This document shows positions 47,940 to 59,642 of a DNA stretch of 64,000 nt, piece by piece. The notes beneath the pieces were generated by a model that had not been told where the DNA came from, ran no database searches, and saw only the letters and a list, made by a program, of their open reading frames with translations. Each line of letters starts with the position of its first letter. Position 1 is the stretch's first letter. The position numbers and the translations under genes were made by a program. Origin of the DNA: Marsupella aquatica (Eukaryota > Marchantiophyta); assembly GCA_973895155.1 (NCBI GenBank), contig OZ316896.1:11780001-11844000 (forward strand), given 5' to 3'.

Positions 47940-49220
47940 TTGTTTCAGGCCAACGGCTGTAGGAAATTTGATCTTAGATTCATATTATCAGAAGCTGTTG
48001 ATCATGTGACTGCTGTTGGTCTATGCTTGTCCCTGGGAAGGCGGCACACTAGATTGCTAAGGGTGAAAGAGCTCATTAACAGGAAAGAATAGCTTGGTTG
48101 CATAGACGGGATGTATGGATATCCTCTGAGTGAGACCCGGTCTTAACCTGATGGCCACTCCCAGAGGGATTGATGGGCTGCACTATCCCTTCCCTTTGGA
48201 GACTCCTGGTAAGACTCAGGGTGGCCCCGGGGTAGCATTGGTTACGATGACACTTTGCTGGTTGTGATGTTATTTGATACCTGTCTGTCCTTCCAGAGGC
48301 ATTGCTGTTTGTTGGTTGTGATTGGCCTGGTTGTTTCCCCTCTGCCATGGGGTTTTCATGGCTAACTTATTAATGAAAAAAATGCATTTCAAGGAAAACC
48401 GCTAGGCTGCTAAGTCATTTTAGCCGTTTGTCATGAGTTAACCAGTGGGTACTGTGGTGCGTCGCATGGCTCCCTAAACCCAAGAAACCCCCCTGCACAA
48501 GCCGATCCCACAGGTTTCGCTCTCGGCGAGGCCGGTTCCGCGGCTTAATGGCATGGGACGCTGCTAACTCTCTTCTACTAACATTTTACACACATATACT
48601 GGACAGATCCTTCATCGGGTCATGAGATACGTAGCCGGCCTATTCTATGCCTTCCTCTCCTTGTCTTCCTTTAGGTATGTTTGGATTCCGTCGCCGGAAT
48701 GATCCCCAACTGGCTTGGGTTAGCCGCTTAGACCTCTCTCAGCTCAACACATTCAACTCTTACTACCTTGCTTACTCCCTTCTCTCTTGGTTGATGTGGG
48801 CAATCTTCAAACAAGTTAATGCGACACACAAATAGCAAAATGACTCCTTCTGATTGAGTTATACCATGCACTTGCCATACAAACAGTACTTTTCATACAC
48901 AAGATCTGCGAACTAAGCCGTGAGGCCAACTCTATTCATCTCTTAGGCATGAGGAAACATGAATATACACAAGAGTCACTGTATAACTAACCGAGAGCTT
49001 CTTTTACTACTTGATCCCAGCCTTGCTAGTGCACTAAAAACTTGCTAAAGAAGAAGGACCTGAACTCCCCGCTGCCCAGGTACTTATCATGGCAGTGGAT
49101 CTGCCTAATTCCTTGCAGCGTAAGCCTAATCTATCATAACTATAATCTACCTATGTACAGCGAGGCAGGAGCACAAGTGTTGCTCTTACCAGTGGGTCCG
49201 CAATCCCACTAATCTAAGTG

Positions 49221-52200
49221 TCAGGGCTGATCCTCAATGGACGCCCCCAACGCTTCCTCCGCAGCCACTGCCGTAGGTCCATCCTCTGACAGATTACCTG
49301 CCCCAGACCCAATCAACTCTCCCGCGGCCTGACCGGGTCCACCCTCGGCTTTGGCCTCAGCATCAGCCACGGCCTCCGATACGGCTATGGCCTCCCCGGT
49401 CTGCTCTAGTGGTGGATCCGGTACCCCAACTTTATCACTGATTTTCCGGCCTCGGTTTTGCCATCCCCGCCTTCTAGGACAGTTGAATCCTCTATCGTGA
49501 CCCCGCCTGAGGCTGGTGCCGCGTTCTCCTCCTTGGTCACGGTGGCTTGAGAAGCCGCATTGCTCCCTGACCCAGAAGGTTTCCGCTTCTTCTTCCCTGG
49601 TTTGGCAGCTGGTCCCTTCCACTTGCCACTTACCTTCGGCACCGGTGCAAGTGTCGTGGCTTGTCCTTCGGCCAGTACTACCCCTGGCAACTTTGTTGCC
49701 ACAATTGGAGTTTGAACTGATGAAGCTAAGCACTTAAATACTGCAGCTTGTTTCTTCAGCCGCCTTGTTTGATCGTCGGCCCTCCGCTGTAAATTCTCCA
49801 TCTTCCTCGTGCTTTCCTCCAACTCCTCTTGTGTTTCATCCAGGTCCTTGCGCGCCACCTTCAACTCCTTCTGGGCTTCTTCCAATTCCTTCCTTAAGGT
49901 AGCCCTCTCTTCCCGGGTTGCTCTCAACTCCTTGTCGAGCTCCATTACAACCTCAGACTCCATCTGGTTCATCTTGGCGTAAGTCTGATCAAGCTGGTCG
50001 TCCTTCTCACGCAGGTTGGCCTTGAAGCTGGCCGTCAAGGATGCAAGCTCCTGTTGCAGCACAATAATCCCTTGACAAGATTTCCCTAACTCGACCTCCT
50101 TCTGCTCAAGGGCTCCGCGGAGATCCTTGAGCTCCCCTTTCAACGCCCTCTCTTTCCTCTGGGTCTCCGCCATGGCCCGATTGTTGGTTGCTATGTGGGC
50201 CTCCTCTGCGTCCCTCAGCTCCCGCTTCCACTTTTCCTTTTCCTTGACCTCGTCGGCCAACTCCCCTTGGGTCCGAGTCAGTTTATCCTTGATAATCTGA
50301 TTATCAAACTGAGCGGTATCCAGTTGCCCCTGCATGATGTTTAGCTCATGCCGCTTAATCCGCACCTCATCTTGGGCTTTCTTGGCCGCCTTCAGGTCTT
50401 CCGCCTTGGCTTCCTTCTCCCTCTCGGGGGTCTCACTATATGGGGACCTCCCCATCGCCTGCGACGTTTTTAGGGCTCGGACCCCCTAAAATATAAGAAT
50501 TTATTTTTATTTTTTAACCCCTATAAAGTTGGAATATTCTTGGAATATTCTAAAAATTGGATTAAAAAGGCCCTAATGTTCTTATAAGTCTCAAAATTGA
50601 ATTTGAAAGACCCTACTGTTCTTCTACAAAAATTCTGAAGTCTTCCCTTAGAACCAATAAAATGACCCTATCCTTCGTCGCACGTGATATGCCATTTTCG
50701 TGGAAGTGAAACCCCCGAGTTCTCCCTAAGCCGTCCGATGACCTTGTCCTTCTTTCTTCTTTCCAAAGCCACCACTTCTTCCAATCGGCGTTTTTCCAAC
50801 ATCTCCCTCTGGAAAAAGGGTCCCTGCTCCAACTCCTCCCCAAAGATGCTGAGCGCAAGTTCCCCACACATCTCCCTGTACTCCATGGCTCTTTCTTGCG
50901 CATAGATGGAGTGAGTAGTAGTCACTGGTATCAACCACCGTAGCCTTTGTTCCCAAGCTGCCTTTCGGATTTCTTCTATCGTGGCTGGAGGTGTGCTTTG
51001 TGTTTCTACAAGCCGCCGGATGTCCTCTGGCCATTCTCCCCCAAGTAAATCCTTCTCTTTGGCCAGGGCTGTCTCCTCTTTTTCCCTGAGCCGCTCCTCA
51101 AACTCCTGTGCCGTTTGTTTTATCCCGTCAAATCTCTGGGGAGTGACATTTGATGGGGGAGACTTGGGGCTGTTTTGCTGTTCTGTCCCCTTGAACTACT
51201 CTAGGAAGCATGGGGATGAAACGGCCATAGGTCCTTACTCCTGGGACATGATGGTCCGACCCGTAGCCGGAGTCATCATTGTCGTAGTCCTCCACCGCCT
51301 CTCCTCGGCTTGGACTACTGGCTCCCCCCACTGCTCTCCTGGTCTTGCTGTGAACACGGCCTCCTGCCAAACATAGCTCACGGGTCCTAGTTCCTCCTTC
51401 GGCTTGCAGGCTATCCTCTCCCTCTATTTACCTCGACCAGGAGCTTTAGGCTGCTTTACCTCGGCTTCTGGACTCGAGGCTCCTACATACATTCGAACCC
51501 CCGACTCGTGTTCCGGCCTCCTTCTTTCCTTGGCTCCGGTAAAGGGGTTTTCCCTCCTGAGTCAGCTTAGGCCAACTTTTGGGGCAGTGTCCTGTACCGG
51601 TGTCGTTGCCATCGCAGCCCTCTTTTCCTTCTCCAGCAATTTTAGAAGATTCTGCATGCCTGGTTACTGCATCGGCAAGTCTTCCATCCTTGGCCTAAAC
51701 ACTTGCTCGATTGTAGGACTGCCAGGCTGGTTTGGTTTCTCTGCTGCCGGCCTCTATTCCGGAACTTCCTCTGGTGCCCTTGCCTGCAGGGGAAGTACTG
51801 GGGCAAAGATCTGACTCCGGGCATACCGGCACAACAGCGGCATGTGATAGCCAAGCCGAGACACACTTTCCTTGCCGATCACCTGCTGTTCCTCCTTCAA
51901 GATCTTCTTCAGTTGGGTGAGGAGGTACCCGTTGTAGTCTCGGCTTGGGTCTGGCCTCTCCGCCAGGTAGACTTGTGCCTTGCCAATCTCTGGCCTCGGC
52001 AAGTTGCAATGCATGGTTACCTGCAGGAAATCAATTATCTCCCCAATGTGCGGGTTGGTGCAGGTGTTCTGGAAGAAGCCATTCTTTGTTGATGGCCCTG
52101 GGAACAATCGGAACTCCTTGTCCGGCAAGGTCTTCTTGGTATCTACTTTGGTCTTATTGCCCATCGGCAAGCCAAACACTTTGGCAATCACCTGGGGAGT

Positions 52201-52252
52201 GAGATAGAACTCTTTCCCATAGATCCTTGTGGAATTTGTCTTGGGCTCCCAT
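49221..52252 (-). pseudogene. Coiled-coil protein of the second TG...CA copy, interrupted
   Basis: Frames 52275-51754, about 51720-50720 and 50455-49221 match the large ORF of the first copy. The conserved block is present (IYGKEFYLTPQVIAKVFGLP, NPHIGEIIDFLQVTMHCNL). The coiled coil (AKKAQDEVRIKRHELNIMQG onward) follows, then the acidic Ala-Glu tail. It is broken by several frameshifts around 51100-51700 and 49400-49480, by the MITE at 50423-50719 and by the 11-kb element. The first few residues of the nominal frame from 52275 belong to the 11-kb element rather than this gene. Confidence 0.78.
50415..50727. mobile_element. 297-bp hAT-like MITE with 8-bp target duplications
   Basis: TTCTCCCT is duplicated at 50415-50422 and 50720-50727. 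The insert 50423-50719 has 15-bp inverted ends CTCGGGGGT(C/T)TCACT. The matching part of the first TG...CA copy (around 30531-30570) lacks this segment. An 8-bp duplication fits hAT elements, though a MULE with one mismatched base is possible. It carries no gene. Confidence 0.8.
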
Positions 52253-52278
52253 GGGTATAACCACCGTGCTAGCAAATA
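52253..52278 (+). repeat. Left terminal inverted repeat of the 11-kb element
   Basis: It starts GGGTATAACCACCGTGCTAG and pairs imperfectly with 63254-63279. Identity is concentrated in CCGTGNNAGCAAA. The 17 bases from 52256 are identical to the right end of the MITE at 4846-5140. Confidence 0.8.
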
Positions 52279-52725
52279 GATATTCTCATACGAGCCAATT
52301 TTGCCTCATACAAGCAAAATTTTGTCTCGTACGAGTAAACAAGTTCCTCGTATGACCATATCTATTTACTCGTACGAGTTTCTGTTTTCTTGTATGAGTT
52401 TCTGTTTTCTTGTATGAGTATTTTTTTCTTGTATGCATTTTAGTTTCTTCTCTTCACGGTATGTAGCGTCCATATATGCAATAATTGTGTGGACAATATT
52501 ATGGTGGGTCCCACCATTGTACAACATTAGAGGAAATTTCTCGATGATTTCACACAAGGACTCCAATATATTGCCACGAAATATGAAGTCAAAACAAAGT
52601 CATACAATACTAGCGCCCGACGCTAGTATAGTATTATACAAAAAAACAACACTTTAAGAACTCACACTTCTGCCCGTTAGAAAAGACAAACTACAATTGT
52701 AGCTGTTCAACGATCAAGCAACAGT

Positions 52726-55700
52726 CTACGTTCTCGTACCCAACTGCCTATCAAGTATGTAACGGACTTCTCCCAACGTTAGAATTGGCTGGCTACATAA
52801 TGTCGATTCGAGCACATCCAGTTTGAACATATTCTTGAACACCCAATACACATGTTTGCAAGGCATGTAAGGCTTCCGATAAGTATGTCGACGGTAGAAA
52901 TCCTCGCAAGAGCAACATGGGAAACAACATATCTTAACCCAATAAGAGGCGACTGATCTCTCATGTTCATGGGTCCAGATACAAAATTGTTTCCCCGACG
53001 CATTTCCACTCGTGATCACTCTCTCTCCAATGACGCTCATCACTTCTTTTTCAAAGGCTTCAATTCTCTTCAAATGAGTTTGGGTTCCCGTTCCTTGAAG
53101 CGCACCTCACAGATGGGTCAGTTAGGTTGATCCTCTCCGGGAAAAGATTGACATCAATTCGTAACGCAGAAGGCAACGGTGCTTCAATTTCATCTCCACG
53201 GCCTTCGGAGAGAATAAGTCCTTGTTCTTTCAAAAATTGAATCTCTGCTCCAGAAAGATTGGTCCCTCTAGCAATTGGGAGATGTGAAGGAACATTGGGA
53301 ATGTTCGAGACTCCTCTCCTTGTTGTGCTTCGGTGACAGTGGTTGTTGGGGCAAAACCATATCTGATCGTTATAAGGTTGCCCCCTGAACATTCTGCATC
53401 CTCTCACAGAAATTGCAACAACACCATCTGGATTCGGAAGACCAACCTTCTTTACTCGATTTTGACATTCATCACGACTAACTCCCCGTCCAAGGGTTCC
53501 GTTACACATTGGACCCGCACCCCGTTTTGAGGTCCGACGCAACTGCCAGGCACCGGGAGGTACTTCACTTTCCATTGGGGAAACTGAATGACAATATGCA
53601 GTCTCGACAGGTCTTGCAGGCGTCACTGGTGGGACAGAGGATCTCGTTGCTCGACGCGTAGGTGTGTCAATGACCACAACTTCCTCAGAAGCATCGCTTT
53701 CTGACAAATTATGGACCGCATCAATTCCACCGGCTGAAGGCGTAGAAGGCATTTTCTCGAAACCAGTGGAATGCAGGTTTCTCCTTTTCAAACCTTTTGT
53801 ATTTGGTGAAGTAACAAGGATGGTATCATGCCTGTGCGAGTCTTCTGCCGAGACGTTCCCAGTTGCATGTCCTTTTCGTTTCACCGATCGAGTTACAACA
53901 TCACCATTCAATGGAACGCTTCTTTCCAAATCAAACTCATCAGCGTTCGACAGGAGGAGATTGGTGGCTTCCTCAAAGAGACGCGGTGACCCCGCCAGGT
54001 CCGCCGATCTTAAGGCAAGCTCAAAAATAGTTGGGCCAGTTCCTCTGCTCAATCCCCTTTTGTATGCAGTATAAGCAGCAATTTGAGCAACCGCTCTATT
54101 TTGGTCCGTTTTACATCCTTCAAATAGACCAACCTTTTTTTTTCTGTTGCCATGCTTTCATTCCAGCATGCCTAGATTCCGAACCAGTACTATTAGGAAT
54201 CATCCCAGCCTCTTCGGCACTCTTGCTCTGAAACGTTGCACGCAAGGGTTTAGTACATGTAAGAAATTGCACACAAAAGTGGCAACACAATGGACATAAC
54301 AGTAGCGCCAGACGCTAATAAACTGATGATGATATTTCCATGTAAAGAACCGTTTAACACAGAATAAAGGTAGTCCTTACATCACTCATAGTCCAAATGG
54401 ATTATTAGCGCTCGGCGCTACTATTGCAGATAAGGAACCCTTCTATCTCACACATGCTTCACTAGCACCGAGCGCTATTAATGGGAACATGCATCCTAGA
54501 GAAGTGTATAACTCACCAGTCTTATGAAGTTCCCCCATTGTCTCTATCGGACAACCCACCAAGACAGCCACCCTTGCAGCATCCGAAGTTTGCCTGAGTG
54601 ACAATTGCCAAACCTCCACCAGTCATCGATTTCCCTAGAGATTCGATATGCTTTCAAGAAAGTTGGCGCGTTCCGAAGATGATCCCACATCTCCTTGTGC
54701 TCTCCGTGCTTTCCATCTTTTACACCTTCTCGGGAATGACGATGAAAAGATTGGAAAAAATGAAAGGCATCTGATCTTTCTCGCTCTGGGTCGGGTACAC
54801 CGTCAAAGAACACGTTTCGAATAGCATTCCAACCAGCCTGAGCATTGTTCACCATGAATCCCCAAATTGTAACATCCTGTAAACCATTTTCATCGGCAAC
54901 CTCTAACATCAAACGCCAGGCTCTCTCCAGAGATTTTGCATCTTCGGCCTTTAGCTCACAAGTGAATATGGTGCAAAGTGCCCGGTAATGATGATCATAT
55001 ACATGGGCACTGAAAGTAAGCCAATCTGCCGTGCTTCGATGCATCACGTCAAAACTTACCCATGAACCCTCTAACGACCCACCAGGTTTCATTCTTTGGA
55101 GCAGGTCCAGACCACTACCGTCACCTTTTACGGTCATTTTAAAGATATGAGCACTCTCGTTCCGACAGCCTTGACCAGGGAGCAAGAACCTATGAAGAAA
55201 AGGCAGTCGGATACACTTTTGCATCCTCACAAGAAATTCCAGTTCCCCTTTCCCCTTCTGATCTTGACGGACACTCCTTAACACGGATGCAAACTTCTGA
55301 GGAGATGCGACGACCATCAGGGACTCCCAGATTTCCTTCTCTTCTTCAAGAGAGATTTCTTCAACAGAGGCCTCGCAAAATGTATTCGTCAGTGTCTCAG
55401 TCGCAGAGTTTTTAATCCCTGCTGGGGATGCCATCGGGTTTGCAGTGAATCCCTTCTCCAGATGAGACTTTGCAACCTTTTCTGCCTCCCTCGAAAAGAC
55501 CCGTCAACTGGGATGATTGTGAAATCCCATATGAACAGCTAGTAGCGACATGTGGGCCAAAGACTTAACGTCAACTTTTGCAGATGGATACATGTAGAAC
55601 ATTAGAGCAGGGCAGGCCTCAACGCACATCGGAGGTTCGGAGCAATGGTGACAAACAACTCCACCTTCAGAGATCAATTCCCCAACTCAGAATGGGCCCG

Positions 55701-56517
55701 AAAGTTTTGGGGTTCTTGCCCACATCTCATTATTTCAAAACTTGTTGTCTTTCCACCACGGACAAGCATTATTTCGACACTGCAGCGATCCCGTACACTG
55801 GACTTTCCCGAAATCCCACATTTTCTTCGGAAAAACATTTGAAGATGTTTTCACAATCCGAGTCCAATAATAACAATCCTTACCACGATCCATATCTTTC
55901 AAACGTTCACCTTTTGCGTTCACACAGTCTACCGGGGGTAACTCAAAAACCACATTCCCATTGTAAGACGTGGGAAGACTAGGCACTACATGATGAACAA
56001 AATCACTCCCCCTTATAAACCAAGACAATTCACTATGACCTTTGGATTTCAAGATTGTATCCATTGCACTCTGCCGGTACACAGTCAAAGGCACAATCAT
56101 TTCTCGATCCGCATTAGACTCCTTTTTAACCTCGGATGGGTAAACTGGAATCTTCTCTCCGAGAGTAGTTGTCGCTTGCTTATCATCTCCAGAACTTTCC
56201 GAGAGTTCGATGACATCGAGTTCAGCCACTGTGGGAGGACGAGTATAGGAGGCCCCAGAATCTCTCAAAACAAAAACCTCATATTCTTTCTGAGCCTCCA
56301 GAGTCCAATATCTTAGACCATGAACAACATCGTAGAAAACTGGAGTCTCCCCCAAACAAACCGACACTAACGAGATCGCTAAAATAGACTCCTTGGCAAC
56401 ATCAAATCTCACTCCCAAATATTCCTCTGAAACATGCTTTGATTCAGATGATTTGAGGACGAGAATTGTGATTACATCCAGAGTGTCCTTCCTCGTGACA
56501 ACGATATTTTGAGCCAT
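52726..56517 (-). pseudogene. MULE-type transposase with zinc finger, DDE-like core and SWIM finger, one intron
   Basis: Exon 1 (56517-54517) is one continuous frame broken by TGA at 55735, 55687 and 55504 and TAG at 54544. It encodes an N-terminal region, a Cys/His zinc-binding segment (CTGSLQCRNNACPWW, VCHHC, then AVHMGFHNHP) and a MULE core. The core has the first Asp in GSWVSFDVMHRST, FMVNNAQAGWNAIRNVF where the family has Asp in place of the first Asn, and DAFHFFQSFHRHSREGV. A GT-AG intron spans 54516-54228. Exon 2 shifts frame in a run of nine A (54135-54143) and near 53095. It ends in a SWIM finger (CSCEDFYRRHTYRKPYMPCKH), common at MULE transposase C-termini. The enzyme would bind the element ends and move it. 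The stops, the shifts and the Asn indicate it is inactive. Confidence 0.85.
54228..54516 (-). other. Intron of the transposase gene, containing three palindromes
   Basis: The donor GTGAGT (54516-54511) and acceptor TTTCAG (54233-54228) join the flanking codons in phase 0. The 289-bp intron holds palindromes at 54303, 54406 and 54463. Confidence 0.7.
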
Positions 56518-57231
56518 GGCTTCAAAAGAGGGATATGCATTTGCCCCACGCGAAATGAAATATGTTTATCATGAGATTCGAGTACCAGAAGTAAATGTTC
56601 CATTCTCATTATAGAGTCGTTATAGATTTGGACGCACTCCATCAATGACGTTTTGTCGTCTTACCAACGGCAGGATTCAGGTTCATAGTTACTAGCGCCT
56701 GGCGCTACCTCTATGTGTAAAACACCCTTGGGTGAGGACTACGAATGCCAATAATAATAGCGCCTGGCGCTACCTATTTCAATGGACTTGAAAACATTCA
56801 ATGGAAGGATAAGTACAATAACACGATACAGTACGAGTCATTAAGTCCGCACGCTTTAAGATCTCCACTAGATCTTCGCGAATCCGATCTGTCCGGGTCC
56901 AAATGTGTCAGAGAGGAAGCGTCCACGAAAGTTATACCAGAGGGTCCTCTTCAAAGTGGGCAGCCAGGACCAAGTGCGAACTCTCCTTATATCTAGTCGT
57001 TCTCCTCCGATGTCCTCATTGTCAAGCCATTCTTTACTGAGTCACAGTTGTGGCTCATCTTTCGGGCGCGTGGTTCCCGTTCTCGCATTCGGGCCCAGTT
57101 GCTCTTTTTGGCTTTCATGCACGTTCTTGTTCTCCTTCTCGTCCTCGTTTCTCATTCTCGTCCTAGTTCACGCTGTTGTCCTCCTTCACATTCTTGTTCG
57201 CGCTTCTTGTTCTCGTCCTAGTTCACTTTCA
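56518..57231. promoter_or_regulatory. Divergent spacer between the transposase and the rightward genes
   Basis: This spacer holds palindromes at 56693 and 56758 only 65 bp apart, both within a repeated context (ACTAGCGCCTGGCGCTACCT and ATAGCGCCTGGCGCTACCT). It ends in a pyrimidine-rich tract of TTCTCGTCCT-like repeats (57110-57225) just before the ATG at 57232. As the only DNA between divergently read genes, it should contain both promoters. No TATA box was assigned with confidence. Confidence 0.45.
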
Positions 57232-57654
57232 ATGGCACCTCCACGGGGGAAGGCAAAGGAGGAGGCACTTATCCCGAGTGACACCGACCGGGAGACCCCC
57301 GCATCAAATAGCTTACCACCTCGGGACGAGAGGACGACTGTTCCAATCTCAAAGAAGGAGAAACTCATCTCAAAGACGAAGAATGCCCCAACTATGGGAC
57401 GCAGCGAAGGATCCAATCGGCCAAATGCGAGCGGCCCGACTTCTGTTCCCGCTAGGGATATTGCCCATGCTTCAGTCGGCCGTCCAAGAGCCGACACTAT
57501 CTGCACGGGAGTCTCCGTATCTTCTTCATCCACTGAGAGTGATCATTCTTCGAGCGGGGACTCATCACTGAGCAGGCGAGGATTTGCGTGGTATGGATCG
57601 AGCGACTCGAATGACGACTCTGATGCGTACAAGCCAAGTTGGTGGGAAGACTGA
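57232..57654 (+). CDS. Small serine-rich acidic protein of the 11-kb element, 140 residues
   Basis: ATG at 57232 opens MAPPRGKAKEEALIPSDTDR, and the frame ends at TGA 57652-57654. The N-terminal half is basic and proline-rich (SKKEKLISKTKN). The C-terminal half is Ser/Asp-rich (VSSSSTESDHSSSGDSSLSR) and ends SDAYKPSWWED. The upstream codons back to 56905 are pyrimidine-tract sequence and unlikely to be translated. The frame has no lesions, unlike its neighbours. It may be an independent accessory gene or the first exon of a longer transcript. The family is not recognised, and it looks intrinsically disordered. Confidence 0.5.
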   Translation: MAPPRGKAKEEALIPSDTDRETPASNSLPPRDERTTVPISKKEKLISKTKNAPTMGRSEGSNRPNASGPTSVPARDIAHASVGRPRADTICTGVSVSSSSTESDHSSSGDSSLSRRGFAWYGSSDSNDDSDAYKPSWWED

Positions 57655-58802
57655 TTTCCCGGTGTCAGAGCGTCTCGTTCGAGTGCTGGAGAGACTTGGA
57701 GGATCCATCGAGGTTGATAGGATCTAATTCCACTCGTTTTTTTCCGTTACAAAACCCATACCGTTCCTTCCTCGTATGCCGGATTTCTAGTGTATTGTAA
57801 CATTTTGTATATGAACGGCACAGCCGTTTATTTTTACCCCGGTGTCAATGCTTTTGAATTCAGAAGACCAAGCTTTAATTTTGGGTTCTACTCCGGTGTT
57901 TGCATTGTATTTCTGAATGCGAAACTGATCTATTTCTTTGAAATGGCCGTAAACACTCGTTTGCTGTCAATGTTTTTACTAGCGTTCGGCGCTATTATGA
58001 CAAACAAAGTGTCCGTAACACTGTCGTGACATGTCTTATCTCTGAAGTGTTTTTGATAGCGTTGGGCGCTATTAATGAAAGGAATCACAAGTCAGACCCG
58101 TTCGGAGTTATTTTTACTTTTATTTCAACAAAGTCTATTCAATTGATGTGCATTTTAATAGCGCCAGGCGCTATTGTAATTCATTGGAATATTCGTTGAA
58201 TGAATGGGTTCATGTGGTCATGTTTGTTGTCATTGGACTCCGATTTCATCATTTATTTGGATACTAGCGCCGAGCGCTACTAAAGTTGGCTTGTCGACTC
58301 CTGCACAAAATTGGAAAATTTATACACACTTGTGTTGATAGTACTGTTCGAAGCTACATTAAGACGGTTTTTCAGATACATTTGAAAGTATGTTGTATAA
58401 TAGCGCCTGGCGCTATCCACAACTACCGACATTGATGTGGTTCCAACGGTCACTTTCCAACGGTAATATTATAGTAGATTGAGGTTCACTGAACCCTTTT
58501 TGCTTTTGTCTGGGATGAAAGTCCAATCGGAGAATGCCATCTGTACTTGGGACCGTTGTAATCGAATGGCTGGTTCCAATGTATCGGTGTCTTAATACGA
58601 GGTGGAGATCGCTCGTTTGGGATAATTTAGTCCGTCTACGCGCTCAGACCTCGGACTGTACGAGTTTGTCAAGTGCGTATGTGCGTCCTTTATTGGTCCT
58701 GTACATTTTGAGACGTGATCGTGACAAGAATTGCACGGCGCGTCTGGCAGTGCCTTTGGTCGAGTCGCTCTCCACGGCAACTTTTGGCTGGGTGATACGA
58801 GA
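57655..58802. other. Spacer with five palindromes before the ParB-methyltransferase gene
   Basis: No convincing coding region. Palindromes start at 57980, 58057, 58159, 58265 and 58401, the densest group in the element, at intervals of about 77 to 136 bp. The following 400 bp probably contain the promoter and leader of the gene that begins at 58803. The ORFs at 57790 and 58534 are not supported. Confidence 0.55.
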
Positions 58803-59515
58803 ATGGGGGAGGCTGATGGTGGTCATTCTGAGTCCTCTCAGTCTTCGTTCGCTGGTTCAGTATACACCCATCGCGTCACTCGATCGACTGCGTCCCTGTC
58901 GACTTCCGAAGCTGAATCTGCACAGCCCTTCCTGAGGTCGAGGAGAGGGAGAATGGACCCTAAGGACGTCTCCATGGATGAAGTCAGTGACATAGGCTTA
59001 TCGATAGACGAGGTAATATCAAAGCACGCATTGTCGTTCGGGAAGGATTTTTGAGGATTCGATAAGGAGCCACCTCGAATTCCTCTTTGTAGATTGCTCC
59101 TCATGGAGGTTGTTCGAACCTTACAGAAAGAAAGTGCATCGATCGAGAAGTTGAAAGAATCATTCCGTGTCACCGGGTACAACTCGCGCATTGGGATGCC
59201 TTTCTACGTTCAGCCTGCGAATGCCGATGGGGTTTCTCAGATATGCACCGGCAAGATCCAGGACTCTTGGGATCCAATCTGGGTCGCAGAGAACGACAAG
59301 TTTGAGGAAGAGTGTGATGTGGACCCAGCATTCCATATTCTAAAAGATAAAATGTTTTGTGTGTTTGACGGAAATCATCGATTGTACTCCTGGTCAATCG
59401 TCACCAGGGAGAATCTGGACAACTTGAAGTATCATCCTCGTGTGATTTGCGTCATTTTCAGTGGTGACAGAGGTTCGCTAGTTGAGCTCGAGGCGGCAAT
59501 GCACACCGTGAACCA

Positions 59516-59642
59516 GTAAGTTCTATTCGTTAACTGTTGTTACCCTTGTCATTCATTTTGGACCAAACATGCTTCGCGAAAGTGTTCGTTCCCCAATTTT
59601 TGCTAGCGCCCGGCGCTACTAATTCCTTTTCATTGCATCCAG
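59516..59642 (+). other. Intron 1 of the ParB-methyltransferase gene
   Basis: GTAAGT at 59516 and CATCCAG ending at 59642 join MHTVNQ to LGQAVVEPSWILDADRISRI in frame. The palindrome TAGCGCCCGGCGCTA sits at 59604-59618, inside the intron. Confidence 0.75.

Larger units (their letters stand above)
44455..48420 (+). mobile_element. L1-type LINE, 5'-truncated and decayed
   Basis: Reading on the plus strand it starts inside the endonuclease domain (RLDRFYISEKGEW, then the SDHDPVVLHL signature). It continues through reverse transcriptase and a zf-RVT C-terminal domain and ends near an A-rich tail (ATTAATGAAAAAAATGCA, about 48382-48399). ORF1 and most of the endonuclease are missing, as expected for 5' truncation during target-primed reverse transcription. 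Frame breaks fall near 44880, 44965, 45390 and 46107. A 354-bp MITE is inserted at 47117-47470. Confidence 0.88.
48453..52252 (-). mobile_element. Second copy of the TG...CA element, left part
   Basis: It begins TGTGGTGCGTCGCATGG, the same terminus as the copy at 28447, and follows that copy through its 3' region and coding region to 52252, where the large MULE-like element is inserted. The rest resumes at 63280. A 297-bp MITE lies at 50423-50719, and the Gln codon that is a stop in the first copy is CAA here. The right terminus is lost beyond 63585. Confidence 0.85.

Noticed and set aside
57790-58029. 79-codon ORF in the spacer of the 11-kb element
   Set aside because: It runs through a palindrome (57980), while palindromes elsewhere avoid coding sequence, and it has no motif.
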